The notes: a model not told the origin generated them from the sequence alone. Shown: positions 16,548 through 25,389, counted from the stretch's first letter. The stretch is DNA of 64,000 nt from Streptomyces minutiscleroticus (GCF_014650875.1 NZ_BMVU01000005.1:186001-250000), one strand, 5' to 3'. Program-made: numbers and translations.

Positions 16548-17194
16548 CCGACGGTGTGCGGTACACGCGTGAACGGCTCGCCGAAGCCGCCGCCCGGTGC
16601 TCCGACATCGACGAGGTCATCGCCTTCCTCGGTGTCCGCCCGTACGCCTATCTCGGCCAGTACCTGATGATGCGGTTCGCTCACTTCGGTATCGATACGT
16701 CGCACTTCCGGCCCAAGGGCAGAAGGCCCAGGCCCTCGCCGGAGGAGTTGCGGACAGCGGTGGCCGAATCGATCTCCCTCGCCGAAGTCCTGCGCCGACT
16801 GGGACTGCCTGGTAACGGCAGGCAGCGGGCGCGGTGCCGTGCATGGATCACCGACGACCGTCTCACGACCTCGCACTTCCTCGGGCAGGCACACCAACGG
16901 GGAAGGGCCGCCTCCACGGCCGTACCGTCCGAGGAGGTCCTTGTGCGGCACGACGACTCCCATCGGACACCGGGCAAGCGCCTGCGTCGCGCGCTGCGCG
17001 AGGTCGGTGTGCCGGAGCAGTGTGCACGCTGTGGCATCGGCCCCGAGTGGTTCGGCAGGCCCATGACACTGGAAGTGGACCACATCAACGGGGACTGGAG
17101 GGACGACCGGCGGGAGAATCTACGGCTGCTCTGCCCCAACTGCCATGCGATCACCAGCACCTGGTGCCGTGGGGGCCGACGCCTACGCACATGA
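16544..17194 (+). CDS. HNH endonuclease paralogue (second of a pair)
   Basis: Protein of 216 residues with the same architecture as the gene before it. Module 1 is YTRERLAEAAAR...FGIDTSHF, module 2 is ELRTAVAESISLAEVLRRLGL ending in LTTSHFLG, then comes an HNH domain with CARCG, LEVDHINGDWRDDRRENLRLLCPNCH. The two proteins are clearly paralogous along their whole length, most strongly in the HNH domain. All HNH catalytic and zinc residues are present, so neither copy looks dead. The ATG overlaps the previous stop by 4 bases. It ends 50 bases before the tRNA gene. Confidence 0.85.
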   Translation: MTDGVRYTRERLAEAAARCSDIDEVIAFLGVRPYAYLGQYLMMRFAHFGIDTSHFRPKGRRPRPSPEELRTAVAESISLAEVLRRLGLPGNGRQRARCRAWITDDRLTTSHFLGQAHQRGRAASTAVPSEEVLVRHDDSHRTPGKRLRRALREVGVPEQCARCGIGPEWFGRPMTLEVDHINGDWRDDRRENLRLLCPNCHAITSTWCRGGRRLRT

Positions 17195-17244
17195 GGGTTC
17201 GGACTCGGGTGATCCGCAACGCCCAGTAGAGTAGGCAACGCTGA

Positions 17245-17319
17245 GGGCCCGTACCCCAGCTGGCAAGAGGGCGCCGGTTTAGGTCCGGTGTGTCGTGGGT
17301 TCGAGTCCCACCGGGCCCA
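17245..17319 (+). tRNA. tRNA with anticodon UAG in a class I (isoleucine-like) body
   Basis: Complete 75-base cloverleaf without encoded CCA (ACC follows). The acceptor stem GGGCCCG/CGGGCCC has seven perfect pairs. The D arm has a three-pair stem CCC/GGG with one C-A opposition. The anticodon stem GCCGG/CCGGT holds the loop TTTAGGT, giving anticodon UAG (codon CUA, Leu by the code). The variable loop is GTGTC, only 5 bases, and the T arm GTGGG-TTCGAGT-CCCAC is perfect. Discriminator is A73. Bacterial tRNA-Leu should have a long variable arm; this one does not, and its acceptor and D-arm bases resemble tRNA-Ile. The amino acid it carries cannot be deduced safely. Confidence 0.85.
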
Positions 17320-17325
17320 CCCCGT

Positions 17326-17357
17326 GAAGGGCGTCGTCCCGAAGGACGGCGCCCTTC
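17326..17357. terminator. Bidirectional terminator between the tRNA and rdgB
   Basis: Stem of 14 pairs including one G-T (17326-17339 with 17344-17357) and a CGAA tetraloop. It serves the tRNA on the plus strand and rdgB on the minus strand. Confidence 0.8.
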
Positions 17358-17368
17358 TGCGCGGCCCC

Positions 17369-17971
17369 TCAGCCCAGCAGCTCCCGCACCGCGGGCACCA
17401 GCGCACGGAACGCCTTTCCGCGGTGGCTGATGGCGTTCTTCTCCTCGGGGCTCAGCTCCGCGCACGTCCGCGTGTCGCCCTCGACCTGGAGGATCGGGTC
17501 GTAGCCGAAGCCGTTCGTCCCGGCGGGCTCGTACCGCAGCACGCCCCGCAGCTGCCCCTCGACGACCCGCTCCGTGCCGTCGGGCAGGGCGAGCGCCGCC
17601 GCGCAGGCGAAGTGGGCGCCGCGGTGCTCCTCGGCGATGTCGGAGATCTGGGCGAGCAGCAGGTCGAGGTTGGCCTTGTCGTCGCCGTGGCGGCCGGCCC
17701 AGCGGGCGGAGAAGATGCCGGGGGCGCCGTTCAGGACGTCGACGCAGAGGCCGGAGTCGTCGGCGACGGCGGGCAGCCCGGTGGCCTGCGCCAGGGCGTG
17801 GGCCTTGAGCAGGGCGTTCTCGGCGAAGGTGACGCCGGTCTCCCGTACGTCGGGGATGTCGGGGTAGGCGTCCGCGCCGACGAGGTCGTGGGGCAGCCCT
17901 GCGTCGGCGAGGATCGCCTTCAGTTCGGTGATCTTTCCGGCGTTGCGGGTGGCGAGGATCAGGCGGGTCAT
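17369..17971 (-). CDS. rdgB: dITP/XTP pyrophosphatase (RdgB/HAM1)
   Basis: House-cleaning nucleotidase of 200 residues that hydrolyses dITP, ITP and XTP to monophosphates. It begins with LILATRNAGKITELKAIL, the conserved TRN..K substrate-binding block, and contains DDSGLCVDVLNGAPGIFSARWAG and the GTNGFGYDPI motif. C-terminal SHRGKAFR is also conserved. Full family length. In many actinobacteria it is paired with rph, which lies a few genes away on the same strand. Confidence 0.95.
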   Translation of the reverse strand: MTRLILATRNAGKITELKAILADAGLPHDLVGADAYPDIPDVRETGVTFAENALLKAHALAQATGLPAVADDSGLCVDVLNGAPGIFSARWAGRHGDDKANLDLLLAQISDIAEEHRGAHFACAAALALPDGTERVVEGQLRGVLRYEPAGTNGFGYDPILQVEGDTRTCAELSPEEKNAISHRGKAFRALVPAVRELLG

Positions 17972-18326
17972 GCCGTCCAGTATCGGCGCCCGGGCCGCCG
18001 GGTTCCGGCATCGGGGCCGGACCGCCGGAGGCGGGCGGCCCCTGTCCCCGGACCTGACCGGCCGGGGACGGACCGTTCCCGGCCCCGGAGCGGGCCCTGG
18101 ACCGGATCGCGGAGGACCGGCCGTGCCCGTTCCTGGAGCGGACCGCTGAAAACCGCCGTTCCCGTCCTTGGACCGGACCGCGGGGAAGCGACTGTTCCCG
18201 TCCCTGGGGCGGGACCGCCGAGGACCGGCCGTTCCCCTCTCTGGACCGGGGCTGCCGGGGGCCGGCCGTTTTCGTCCCGGGGGCGGGCGGCGGCTTGTCG
18301 GGACCGGCGGGTTCTCGCGCGGGTCG
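17972..18326. repeat. Degenerate repeats of about 37 bp in the rdgB promoter-side gap
   Basis: A 355-base gap with no supported gene. From about 18120 to 18285 a unit containing CGTTCCCGTCC-TGGACCGGACCGCCG recurs. The CGTTCC-like anchor appears near 18129, 18157, 18193, 18230 and 18268, so spacing settles to 36-38 bases. The copies are imperfect and all in one orientation. There is no repeat-spacer regularity of a CRISPR array. Confidence 0.6.
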
Positions 18327-18725
18327 TTACGGCGTGCAGACCTTCGTCAGTTCGCCCGCCGCGTCCGTGACGGGGCTGACGTCGGGCGTGGCGTCGCCGT
18401 TCCTGATGGCCTCGCGGACGTTGCCCACGGAGGTCTGGAGGTCGTCGACCGCCTTGTTGACGTCGGTGTCCTCGGTCCTGTCGCCGATCTTGTCCAGGTT
18501 CTTGTCGATGTTGTCCAGCGCCTCGTCGGCCTGGGCGGGGTCGTTCGCCGCGTTCTCCACGGCCTGCTGGAGGTCGGTGACGCTGTCCGCGATGGCGTCG
18601 GCGGTCTGGACGCAGTCCAGCGCGCGGTCGACGGCGTCGCAGCCGGTGGTCAGTCCGGCGGTCAGGGCGACGGCCGCGACGGTGGCGGCGACGGCGGTGA
18701 GGCTACGGCGGCGGCTCGCGCCCAT
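18327..18725 (-). CDS. Small exported helical protein, possible lipoprotein
   Basis: Protein of 132 residues with an N-terminal export signal: basic MGASRRRS, then a hydrophobic run, then AGLTTGCDAV. The Cys could be lipidated, but the residue at -3 is Thr instead of Leu, so the lipobox is weak. The mature part is acidic and helical, with regular heptad-like patterns (ALDNIDKNLDKIGDRTED, VDDLQTSVGNVREAI). Three Cys in total, one near the C-terminus (KVCTP), suggesting a disulfide. Function not recognised; homologues in Streptomyces are annotated as secreted proteins. Confidence 0.8.
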   Translation of the reverse strand: MGASRRRSLTAVAATVAAVALTAGLTTGCDAVDRALDCVQTADAIADSVTDLQQAVENAANDPAQADEALDNIDKNLDKIGDRTEDTDVNKAVDDLQTSVGNVREAIRNGDATPDVSPVTDAAGELTKVCTP

Positions 18726-18867
18726 GGAACGGTCCTTCCCTTCGTCAGGCCCTGGGGCCCCGTTGGCGACGGCCGGACGGACGGCCCGTGCCGTTCGTCC
18801 GCACCCGTCAAGACGCGGGCGGCGGCGTGCCGGTTGCCCGCCCCCGCCCGTGTTCTTGGTGAGCCCT

Positions 18868-19605
18868 TTACCTTTCGAGGGTCGCGTCGAGCGCCGCGCG
18901 CTGGGCGGCGGTCAGCTCGGCGCAGCCGGCGACGGCCAGGTCGAGCAGGGCGTTCAGCTCCTCGCGGGCGAAGGGCTGGGCCTCGGCGGTGCCCTGGACC
19001 TCGACGAAGCGGCCGTCGCCGGTGCAGACGACGTTCATGTCGGTCTCGGCGCGCACGTCCTCCTCGTAGCGGAGGTCGAGCAGGGGGACACCGTCGACGA
19101 TGCCGACGGAGACGGCGGAGACGGTGCCGGTGAGCGGCTGCCGGCCCGCCTTGACCAGCTTCTTGCCGCGGGCCCACCCGACGGCGTCGGCGAGGGCGAC
19201 GTAGGCGCCGGTGATGGCGGCGGTGCGGGTGCCCCCGTCGGCCTGGAGGACGTCGCAGTCGAGGACGACGGTGTTCTCGCCGAGGGCCTTGCAGTCGACG
19301 ACGGCCCGCAGGGAGCGGCCGATGAGGCGGCTGATCTCGTGGGTGCGGCCGCCGATCCTGCCGCGGACGGACTCGCGGTCGCCGCGGGTGTTGGTGGCGC
19401 GGGGCAGCATGGCGTACTCGGCGGTGACCCAGCCCTCGCCGCTGCCCTTGCGCCAGCGCGGGACGCCTTCGGTGAAGGAGGCGGTGCAGAGGACCTTGGT
19501 GTCGCCGAAGGAGACGAGGACGGAGCCCTCGGCGTGCTTGCTCCATCCGCGTTCGATGGTGACGGGGCGGAGCTGTTCGGGGGTGCGGCCGTCGATGCGA
19601 GACAT
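18868..19605 (-). CDS. rph: Ribonuclease PH
   Basis: Phosphorolytic 3'-5' exoribonuclease of 245 residues that trims tRNA 3' ends as a hexameric ring. Conserved blocks: [86 protein letters not shown] and [13 protein letters not shown]. Full length with all phosphate and RNA-binding Arg residues visible. The gap downstream to 18726 holds nothing recognisable. Together with rdgB it is the usual actinobacterial nucleic-acid housekeeping pair. Confidence 0.96.
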   Translation of the reverse strand: MSRIDGRTPEQLRPVTIERGWSKHAEGSVLVSFGDTKVLCTASFTEGVPRWRKGSGEGWVTAEYAMLPRATNTRGDRESVRGRIGGRTHEISRLIGRSLRAVVDCKALGENTVVLDCDVLQADGGTRTAAITGAYVALADAVGWARGKKLVKAGRQPLTGTVSAVSVGIVDGVPLLDLRYEEDVRAETDMNVVCTGDGRFVEVQGTAEAQPFAREELNALLDLAVAGCAELTAAQRAALDATLER

Positions 19606-19889
19606 GGCGACGAGCCTAGTCGCAGATGGGGCGGGGACCGCCTCCGGTGACGGATGCGGCCCCCGGTCGCGGTCCCTCGGACGGGCGCGGACGGCTTACG
19701 GAAGGGGGCCGTCCGTGCTCGTGGGTCCGCGGGCCGGGCGCCGCGGCGGCCCGGCGGTCCGGCGGATTCGCCGGCCGGGCGGCCCGGCGGCCGGGCGGCC
19801 CGGTGGGCGGCTCGTGGACGGGCCGGCCGGGGCTCGGTGACTCGGTGCCCGAGTGGCTCGGAGGCGTGGAGGCCGAGGGGGTCAGCGGC
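19606..19889. other. GC-rich gap between nagF and rph
   Basis: A 284-base gap with no supported gene. Around 19735-19815 it holds CGGCC/GGCCG-rich low-complexity sequence (a GGCCGGGCGGCCCGGCGG core) that can fold in many ways and may end nagF transcription. Confidence 0.4.
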
Positions 19890-20123
19890 TCACATCATGT
19901 CTTCGATGTCGGCGGCGATCGGGTCGGCGTCGGTGCCGATGACGACCTGGATCGCGGTGCCCATCTTGACGACGCCGTGCGCGCCGGCGGCCTTGAGCGC
20001 GGCGTCGTCGACCTTGCTCGGGTCGACGACCTCGGTGCGCAGCCGGGTGATGCAGCCCTCGATCTCCTCGATGTTCTCGATGCCGCCGAGCCCGGCGACG
20101 ATCTTCTCAGCCTTGGTGGCCAT
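19890..20123 (-). CDS. nagF: PTS N-acetylglucosamine EIIB component
   Basis: Single-domain EIIB of 77 residues of the glucose/GlcNAc family. The phosphorylated cysteine is Cys24 in IEGCITRLRTE. It receives phosphate from EIIA (Crr, not in the window) and passes it to sugar bound by the membrane EIIC encoded divergently at 20570. In S. coelicolor the corresponding gene is nagF, next to nagE1 and nagE2. It shares the intergenic region containing three DasR-type operators with the EIIC gene, so both are expected to be induced when glucosamine-6-phosphate releases DasR. Confidence 0.93.
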   Translation of the reverse strand: MATKAEKIVAGLGGIENIEEIEGCITRLRTEVVDPSKVDDAALKAAGAHGVVKMGTAIQVVIGTDADPIAADIEDMM

Positions 20124-20289
20124 GTTCTCTCCCTGAAGTCACCCGATGTCACCTGATACCGGAAAAGGACGCGACGTCACGGCGGTCCGTCCGGTCAAGG
20201 TAACCCACAGTCGGCCCGGCTTCGCGGGCCGCGGCGCCCGTACCGGAGGAGGCGCCCGCGGTGTCGCGGGGGCCGGCCGTGGGTCCACG

Positions 20290-20305
20290 GCTGGTCTACA
20301 CCAGT
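20290..20305. promoter_or_regulatory. DasR operator (dre), nagF side
   Basis: The 16-base site GCTGGTCTACACCAGT matches the dre pattern (A/G)CTGGTCTAGACCAGT-like with perfect CTGGT/ACCAG arms. It lies 167 bases upstream of nagF and 265 upstream of the EIIC gene in the divergent region. DasR is the GntR-family repressor of aminosugar use in Streptomyces. Confidence 0.88.
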
Positions 20306-20519
20306 TTCGGCCGACCGCCAAACGCGTCGGTGCCGCGCGAAGTCCCGGGGCCGGTGCAGAAGGGCGGGGGCGACGCCGGGGACCACTCCTCGGAAACCGT
20401 GCGCGCGGGTGTTCGCCGCGCTCGTGTCACGGTATGGATTCGGAACGGATTCGGACGTGAAAAACACGGGATTCCGGGGGCGAATCGCGGGTTCCTTATC
20501 TCACCTTCACCGTGCTACA

Positions 20520-20552
20520 AAAGGTCTACACCACTGAGTGGTGTAGACCACG
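20520..20552. promoter_or_regulatory. Double DasR operator arranged as a 27-bp perfect palindrome
   Basis: Two adjacent dre sites, AAAGGTCTACACCACT (20520-20535) and AGTGGTGTAGACCACG (20537-20552), stand as exact mirror images about base 20536. The arms 20523-20535 and 20537-20549 are perfect complements. The pair ends 17 bases before the EIIC start codon, so bound DasR would block the promoter or the ribosome-binding region. The leader RNA could also fold into a 13-bp hairpin just ahead of the GGAGGAAG site. Confidence 0.9.
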
Positions 20553-20569
20553 CCACCGATGGAGGAAGT

Positions 20570-21820
20570 ATGAGCACCGCCAGTGAGACGGCGGCTCCCG
20601 CGAAGAAGCGGGGGGCCGGACTGTTCCAAGGTCTGCAGAAGGTCGGCCGAAGCCTACAGCTCCCGATCGCCGTCCTGCCCGCGGCCGGCATCCTGCTCCG
20701 GCTCGGCCAGCCCGACGTCTTCGGCGACGACGGCCTCGGCTGGCACAAGGTCGCCTCGGTCTTCGCGACCGCGGGCGGTGCCGTCTTCGACAACCTGCCG
20801 ATGCTGTTCTGCATCGGCGTGGCGATCGGCTTCGCCAAGAAGGCGGACGGCTCCACGGCCCTCGCGGCCCTGGTCGGCTTCCTCGTCTACAGCAACGTCC
20901 TGAAGGCGTTCCCGGTCACCGAGGCCAAGATCCAGGACGGCGCGGACGTCGCCGCGACGTACAACAACCCCGGTGTGCTCGGCGGCATCATCATGGGCCT
21001 GCTGGCCGCGGTGCTGTGGCAGCGCTACCACCGCAAGAAGCTCGTCGACTGGCTCGGCTTCTTCAACGGCCGCCGCCTGGTCCCGATCATCATGGCCTTC
21101 GTCGGCACCCTGATGGGCGTCCTCTTCGGTCTGGTGTGGGAACCGATCGGCAACGTCATCTCCGACTTCGGCGAGTGGATGACCGGCCTCGGCTCCCTCG
21201 GCGCGGGCCTGTTCGGTCTGATCAACCGTGCGCTGATCCCGGTCGGCATGCACCAGTTCGTGAACACCGTCTCCTGGTTCCAGATCGGCGACTTCACGAA
21301 CGCGGCCGGCGAGGTCGTCCACGGCGACCTCAACCGCTTCTTCGCCGGTGACCCGGACGCCGGCCAGTTCATGTCGGGCTTCTTCCCGATCATGATGTTC
21401 GGCCTGCCGGCCGCCGCGATCGCCATCGCGCACAGCGCCCGCCCCGAGCGCCGCAAGGCCGTGATGGGCATGATGGTCTCGCTCGCGCTGACGTCCTTCG
21501 TCACCGGCGTCACCGAGCCGATCGAGTTCGCGTTCATGTTCATCGCGCCGGTGCTGTACGCGATCCACGCGGTGCTCACGGCCCTGTCGATGGCGATCAC
21601 CTGGGCGTTCGGCGTCCACGCGGGCTTCACCTTCTCCGCCGGCTTCATCGACTACGCGCTGAACTGGAACCTGGCGACCAAGCCCTGGCTGATCATCCCG
21701 ATCGGCCTGGTCTTCGCGGCGGTCTACTACGTGCTCTTCCGCTTCGCGATCACCAAGTTCAACCTCCCCACCCCGGGCCGCGAGCCCGAGGAGGAGGTCG
21801 AGGACCTCACCAAGGCGTGA
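20570..21820 (+). CDS. nagE2: PTS N-acetylglucosamine EIIC permease
   Basis: Membrane sugar-translocating subunit of 416 residues without fused EIIA or EIIB domains. It has the glucose-superfamily EIIC pattern: GLQKVGRSLQLPIAVLPAAGILLRLGQ at the start, GVTEPIEFAFMF (the conserved GxxExxE region) in the second half, and about ten hydrophobic segments. NagF supplies the EIIB activity. Start at the ATG following GGAGGAAGT. In S. coelicolor two EIIC genes (nagE1, nagE2) lie here; only one is present in this window. Ends at the strong terminator at 21892. Confidence 0.94.
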   Translation: MSTASETAAPAKKRGAGLFQGLQKVGRSLQLPIAVLPAAGILLRLGQPDVFGDDGLGWHKVASVFATAGGAVFDNLPMLFCIGVAIGFAKKADGSTALAALVGFLVYSNVLKAFPVTEAKIQDGADVAATYNNPGVLGGIIMGLLAAVLWQRYHRKKLVDWLGFFNGRRLVPIIMAFVGTLMGVLFGLVWEPIGNVISDFGEWMTGLGSLGAGLFGLINRALIPVGMHQFVNTVSWFQIGDFTNAAGEVVHGDLNRFFAGDPDAGQFMSGFFPIMMFGLPAAAIAIAHSARPERRKAVMGMMVSLALTSFVTGVTEPIEFAFMFIAPVLYAIHAVLTALSMAITWAFGVHAGFTFSAGFIDYALNWNLATKPWLIIPIGLVFAAVYYVLFRFAITKFNLPTPGREPEEEVEDLTKA

Positions 21821-21891
21821 GTCCCGGCCGTACGGCGGCCCGGTGCCGCGCGGTGCGATCCCGCGCGGCGCGACGGCCGGTGCGGACATGA

Positions 21892-21930
21892 CGAAGGCCC
21901 CCGGAACCCGACCGGTTCCGGGGGCCTTCG
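21892..21930. terminator. Bidirectional terminator between nagE2 and the MBL hydrolase
   Basis: Perfect 17-base-pair stem (21892-21908 with 21914-21930) with a 5-base loop, lying between convergent genes. Confidence 0.9.
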
Positions 21931-21979
21931 CGCGTCCCGGGCGCCGGCGTCCGCCGGCGCGTCCGCGGCCGCGGACGGT

Positions 21980-22732
21980 TCAGATCCCGTACGTCGCCCG
22001 GGGCCGCGCCAGCTCCACGGGGCCGTCGTAGACGGCGCGCGCGTCGGCGAGGTTGGTCTGCGGGTCCGTCCACGGCGGGATGTGGGTGAGGACCAGGCGG
22101 CGGGCGCCGGCCCGGGCCGCGCTCTCCCCCGCCTCGCGGCCGTTGAGGTGCAGGTCGGGGATGCTCTCCTTGCCGTCCGTGAACGCCGCCTCGCACAGGA
22201 ACAGGTCCGTGTCCCGGGCGAGTTCGTCCAGCCGGTCGCAGACGCCGGTGTCCCCGGAGTACGTCAGCGACCTCCCGCCGTGCTCGACGCGGATGCCGTA
22301 CGCCTCCACGGGGTGGCTCACCCGCTCGGTGTGCACGGAGAACGGGCCGATGTCGAAGGACCCGGGCTTGACCGTGTGGAAGTCGAAGACCTCGCTCATC
22401 GAGGAGGCGGTGGGGGTGTCGGCGTAGGCGGTGGTCAGCCGGTGCTCGGTGCCCTCGGGTCCGTAGACCGGGATGGGCGCGCAGCGGCCGCCGTCGTGCC
22501 GGTAGTAGCGCGCCACGAAGTAGGCGCACATGTCGATGCAGTGGTCGGCGTGGAGATGACTGAGGAAGATCGCGTCGAGGTCGTAGAGACCGCAGTGGCG
22601 CTGCAGCTCGCCCAGGGCGCCGTTGCCCATGTCGAGAAGCAGCCGGAAGCCGTCGGCCTCTACGAGGTAGCTCGAGCAGGCCGATTCCGCGGACGGGAAC
22701 GACCCCGAGCAGCCGACGACGGTGAGCTTCAT
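21980..22732 (-). CDS. MBL-fold metallo-hydrolase
   Basis: Protein of 250 residues of the RNase Z/phosphodiesterase-like branch of the metallo-beta-lactamase fold. Metal-binding motif SHLHADHCID (HxHxDH) lies near residue 60, later ligands are the His in ERVSHPVEAYG, the Asp in YSGDTGVCD and the His in LTHIPPW. It begins directly with the beta-strand MKLTVVGCSGSFP, so the ATG at 22732 is preferred over the frame upstream. The insertion domain of tRNase Z is lacking; cyclic nucleotide or other phosphodiester hydrolysis is the likely chemistry. Substrate unknown. Confidence 0.9.
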   Translation of the reverse strand: MKLTVVGCSGSFPSAESACSSYLVEADGFRLLLDMGNGALGELQRHCGLYDLDAIFLSHLHADHCIDMCAYFVARYYRHDGGRCAPIPVYGPEGTEHRLTTAYADTPTASSMSEVFDFHTVKPGSFDIGPFSVHTERVSHPVEAYGIRVEHGGRSLTYSGDTGVCDRLDELARDTDLFLCEAAFTDGKESIPDLHLNGREAGESAARAGARRLVLTHIPPWTDPQTNLADARAVYDGPVELARPRATYGI

Positions 22733-23315
22733 AGAGCTGGAACCTCCGCGCTGGCAGGAAGGCGGATAGAAACGGGGGTCGTGCGGTTCGTCGAGCGTAA
22801 GGCGCGAAAGGGCGGGTCGCTCCACCGCCGGGGGCCGTTGTGGGCGAACTCACCTGGGCTGTCACCGGTTCGGATGGCCTCCGGCGGCGCGGCTCGCGCC
22901 GGTGCGCGGACGCTCGAACTGACGCGCCGGTGCCGCCCGGCGCCCCGCCGGCGGCGGGCCGCCCGTCCCCGGTGGACGGCGGACCTCCGGACGGCCGGGG
23001 CCGCCCCGGGCGCCCGGGGCGCGGACCGCCCGGGACCCGCCGCGGACGGCCCGCGTCCGGCCGGGGCGCGCCGGCCGCGACGAGCGGGCCCCGGCTGTCC
23101 CGGCTCCCGCGACGGCGCGGTCCGCCCGGCGGGCGGCGGAAGCGGGCGACGGTCGGCGACGGGGCTCCCGGTGGTGGTCCGGGGGGCCGGAATCCGCCGG
23201 TTTCGGGGTGCCGCCCGCCGGGCGGGCGCGGTACGGTCCGGATCCGGTGGGGGCGGATCCGCCGGAATCCGGCGACGGCGGGCGGGCGCCCGCGCGCACC
23301 GGTACCGTCGGCGTT
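22733..23315. other. Long GC-rich gap without a supported gene
   Basis: A 583-base gap between divergent genes, close to 80 percent G+C over much of its length, with CGGGGCCGG-type low-complexity sequence. Frames are open in several directions but none carries a recognisable motif, start site or ribosome-binding site. It must hold the promoters of the MBL hydrolase and the PemK-like gene. Confidence 0.5.
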
Positions 23316-23771
23316 ATGGACACGTCATGGTGGCTCGCGCTGGCCGCCGTCGTGCTGCTCGCGATCGTGGCGACGCTGGTGGACGGGTGGGGGCGCGGAC
23401 GGCGCCCGGCCGGCCGCACCCGCCCGCCGGGGCGGCCGACGGGACCGCGCCGCCGGGGGACGGGCCCGCGGCCCGCGGAGATCTGGTGGGCGGTCGTGCC
23501 CTACGAGGACGGGCCCGGGGGCAAGGACCGGCCCTGCCTGGTGCTGTCCGTGCGGGGCGGCGCCGCCGTGGTCGCCAAGATAACCAGCAGGTACCGCGAC
23601 GAGCGGCCGGGCGTGATCCCGCTGCCGCCGGGGTCGGTGGGCGACGCCCGGGGGCGCCCCAGCTTCCTGGAGACCGCGGAGCTGCGGGACGTGGGGATGG
23701 CGGACTTCCGGCGGCGGGTCGGGGTGGTGGACCCGATCGTGTGGGACCAGGTCCGGCACCTCGCGCGCTAG
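23316..23771 (+). CDS. Membrane-anchored PemK/MazF-like protein
   Basis: Protein of 151 residues. Residues 1-27 are a membrane helix (WWLALAAVVLLAIVATLV), followed by a Pro/Arg-rich linker. From about residue 48 a PemK/MazF fold begins: AEIWWAVVPYEDGPGGKDRPCLVLSV, then a KITSR strand and PLPPGSVGD, ending WDQVRHLAR. The RPCLVL strand and a Thr/Ser-Arg after it are family landmarks. No antitoxin gene lies on either side. Chromosomal anchored members occur throughout Streptomyces and may not be toxins. RNase activity is an inference. Confidence 0.8.
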   Translation: MDTSWWLALAAVVLLAIVATLVDGWGRGRRPAGRTRPPGRPTGPRRRGTGPRPAEIWWAVVPYEDGPGGKDRPCLVLSVRGGAAVVAKITSRYRDERPGVIPLPPGSVGDARGRPSFLETAELRDVGMADFRRRVGVVDPIVWDQVRHLAR

Positions 23772-23949
23772 TGCCAGGTCCTGTCGTCGTACTCCCGTCG
23801 TCGCCCGCAGGGCGGCCGCGCGGCGTCCGGCACGCACGGCGGCGCCGCCGAAACGCCCACGCGGCTCCGCCGGGGGCGGGCCGCGCGGGGCACGGCGCGG
23901 GGTCCGCGCCGCCGGGCCGCCTGCTTCCTCTCCGGCCCGGCGGGGCGGA

Positions 23950-24906
<957 letters not shown>

Positions 24907-25185
24907 TCAGGCCATGCCGCCGGCCACGGCCGGCAGGATCGTGACGTTGTCGCCGTCGGTGAGCTTGGTGCTGATGCCGTCGAGGAAGCGGACGTCCTCG
25001 TCGTTCAGGTAGACGTTGACGAAGCGGCGCAGCTCGCCGCCGTCGACGATGCGGGCCTGGATGCCGGCGTGGCGGGTCTCCAGGTCGGCGAAGAGCTCGG
25101 CGAGGGTCTCCCCGCTGCCCTCCACGGCCTTCTGGCCGTCGGTGTACTGGCGCAGGATGGTGGGGATGCGGACCTCGATGGCCAT
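24907..25185 (-). CDS. cysO: CysO-type sulfur carrier protein (MoaD/ThiS fold)
   Basis: Ubiquitin-like sulfur carrier of 92 residues. It has the MoaD/CysO pattern: IEVRIPTILRQYT, then ETLAELFADLETRHAGI, FVNVYLNDEDVRFLDG, and DGDNVTILPAVAGGMA at the C-terminus. The sulfur-carrying diglycine is followed by two extra residues, Met-Ala, so it must be trimmed before activation by an adenylyltransferase. The JAMM peptidase encoded upstream is the obvious candidate. It donates sulfur as a thiocarboxylate to CysM, encoded immediately downstream. A 31-codon leader peptide precedes it. Confidence 0.93.
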   Translation of the reverse strand: MAIEVRIPTILRQYTDGQKAVEGSGETLAELFADLETRHAGIQARIVDGGELRRFVNVYLNDEDVRFLDGISTKLTDGDNVTILPAVAGGMA

Positions 25186-25293
25186 GGCTGGGAGCTCCTG
25201 TCGGGAGAGGGGGTCGATGGGCGCGCGGCAGCACGGGAGAGCGTCCGTCTTGCGCGTGGGAAGCCGCGGCTCACGGCCGTGCGGCGGAACGTG

Positions 25294-25389
25294 TCAACAG
25301 ATGGCGCTGGCGAGCCGGCACAGGTCGACGTGCAGCCGCGCCACGAGCAGGGCGCCCGGGGTCTCATTGCTCACGTCGTGGAGAACCAT
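25294..25389 (-). CDS. Cysteine-ending leader peptide upstream of cysO-cysM
   Basis: Open frame of 31 codons whose product ends LVARLHVDLCRLASAIC, with Cys at position 24 and Cys as the last residue before TGA. This matches the group of actinobacterial putative leader peptides (LVSRRHVDLxRxSSAIC-like) found before sulfur and cysteine genes. ATG at 25387-25389; the stop lies 108 bases before cysO. Ribosome pausing at the terminal Cys codon when Cys-tRNA is scarce could control cysO-cysM. The sequence between holds GC-rich self-complementary stretches but I cannot define the alternative structures. Confidence 0.82.
   Translation of the reverse strand: MVLHDVSNETPGALLVARLHVDLCRLASAIC

Noticed and set aside
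17245..17319. Amber suppressor tRNA
   Set aside because: Anticodon UAG reads the CUA codon. A suppressor would need anticodon CUA.
18120..18285. Possible CRISPR array
   Set aside because: Repeats are imperfect, uneven in spacing and have no unique spacers; no cas genes nearby.
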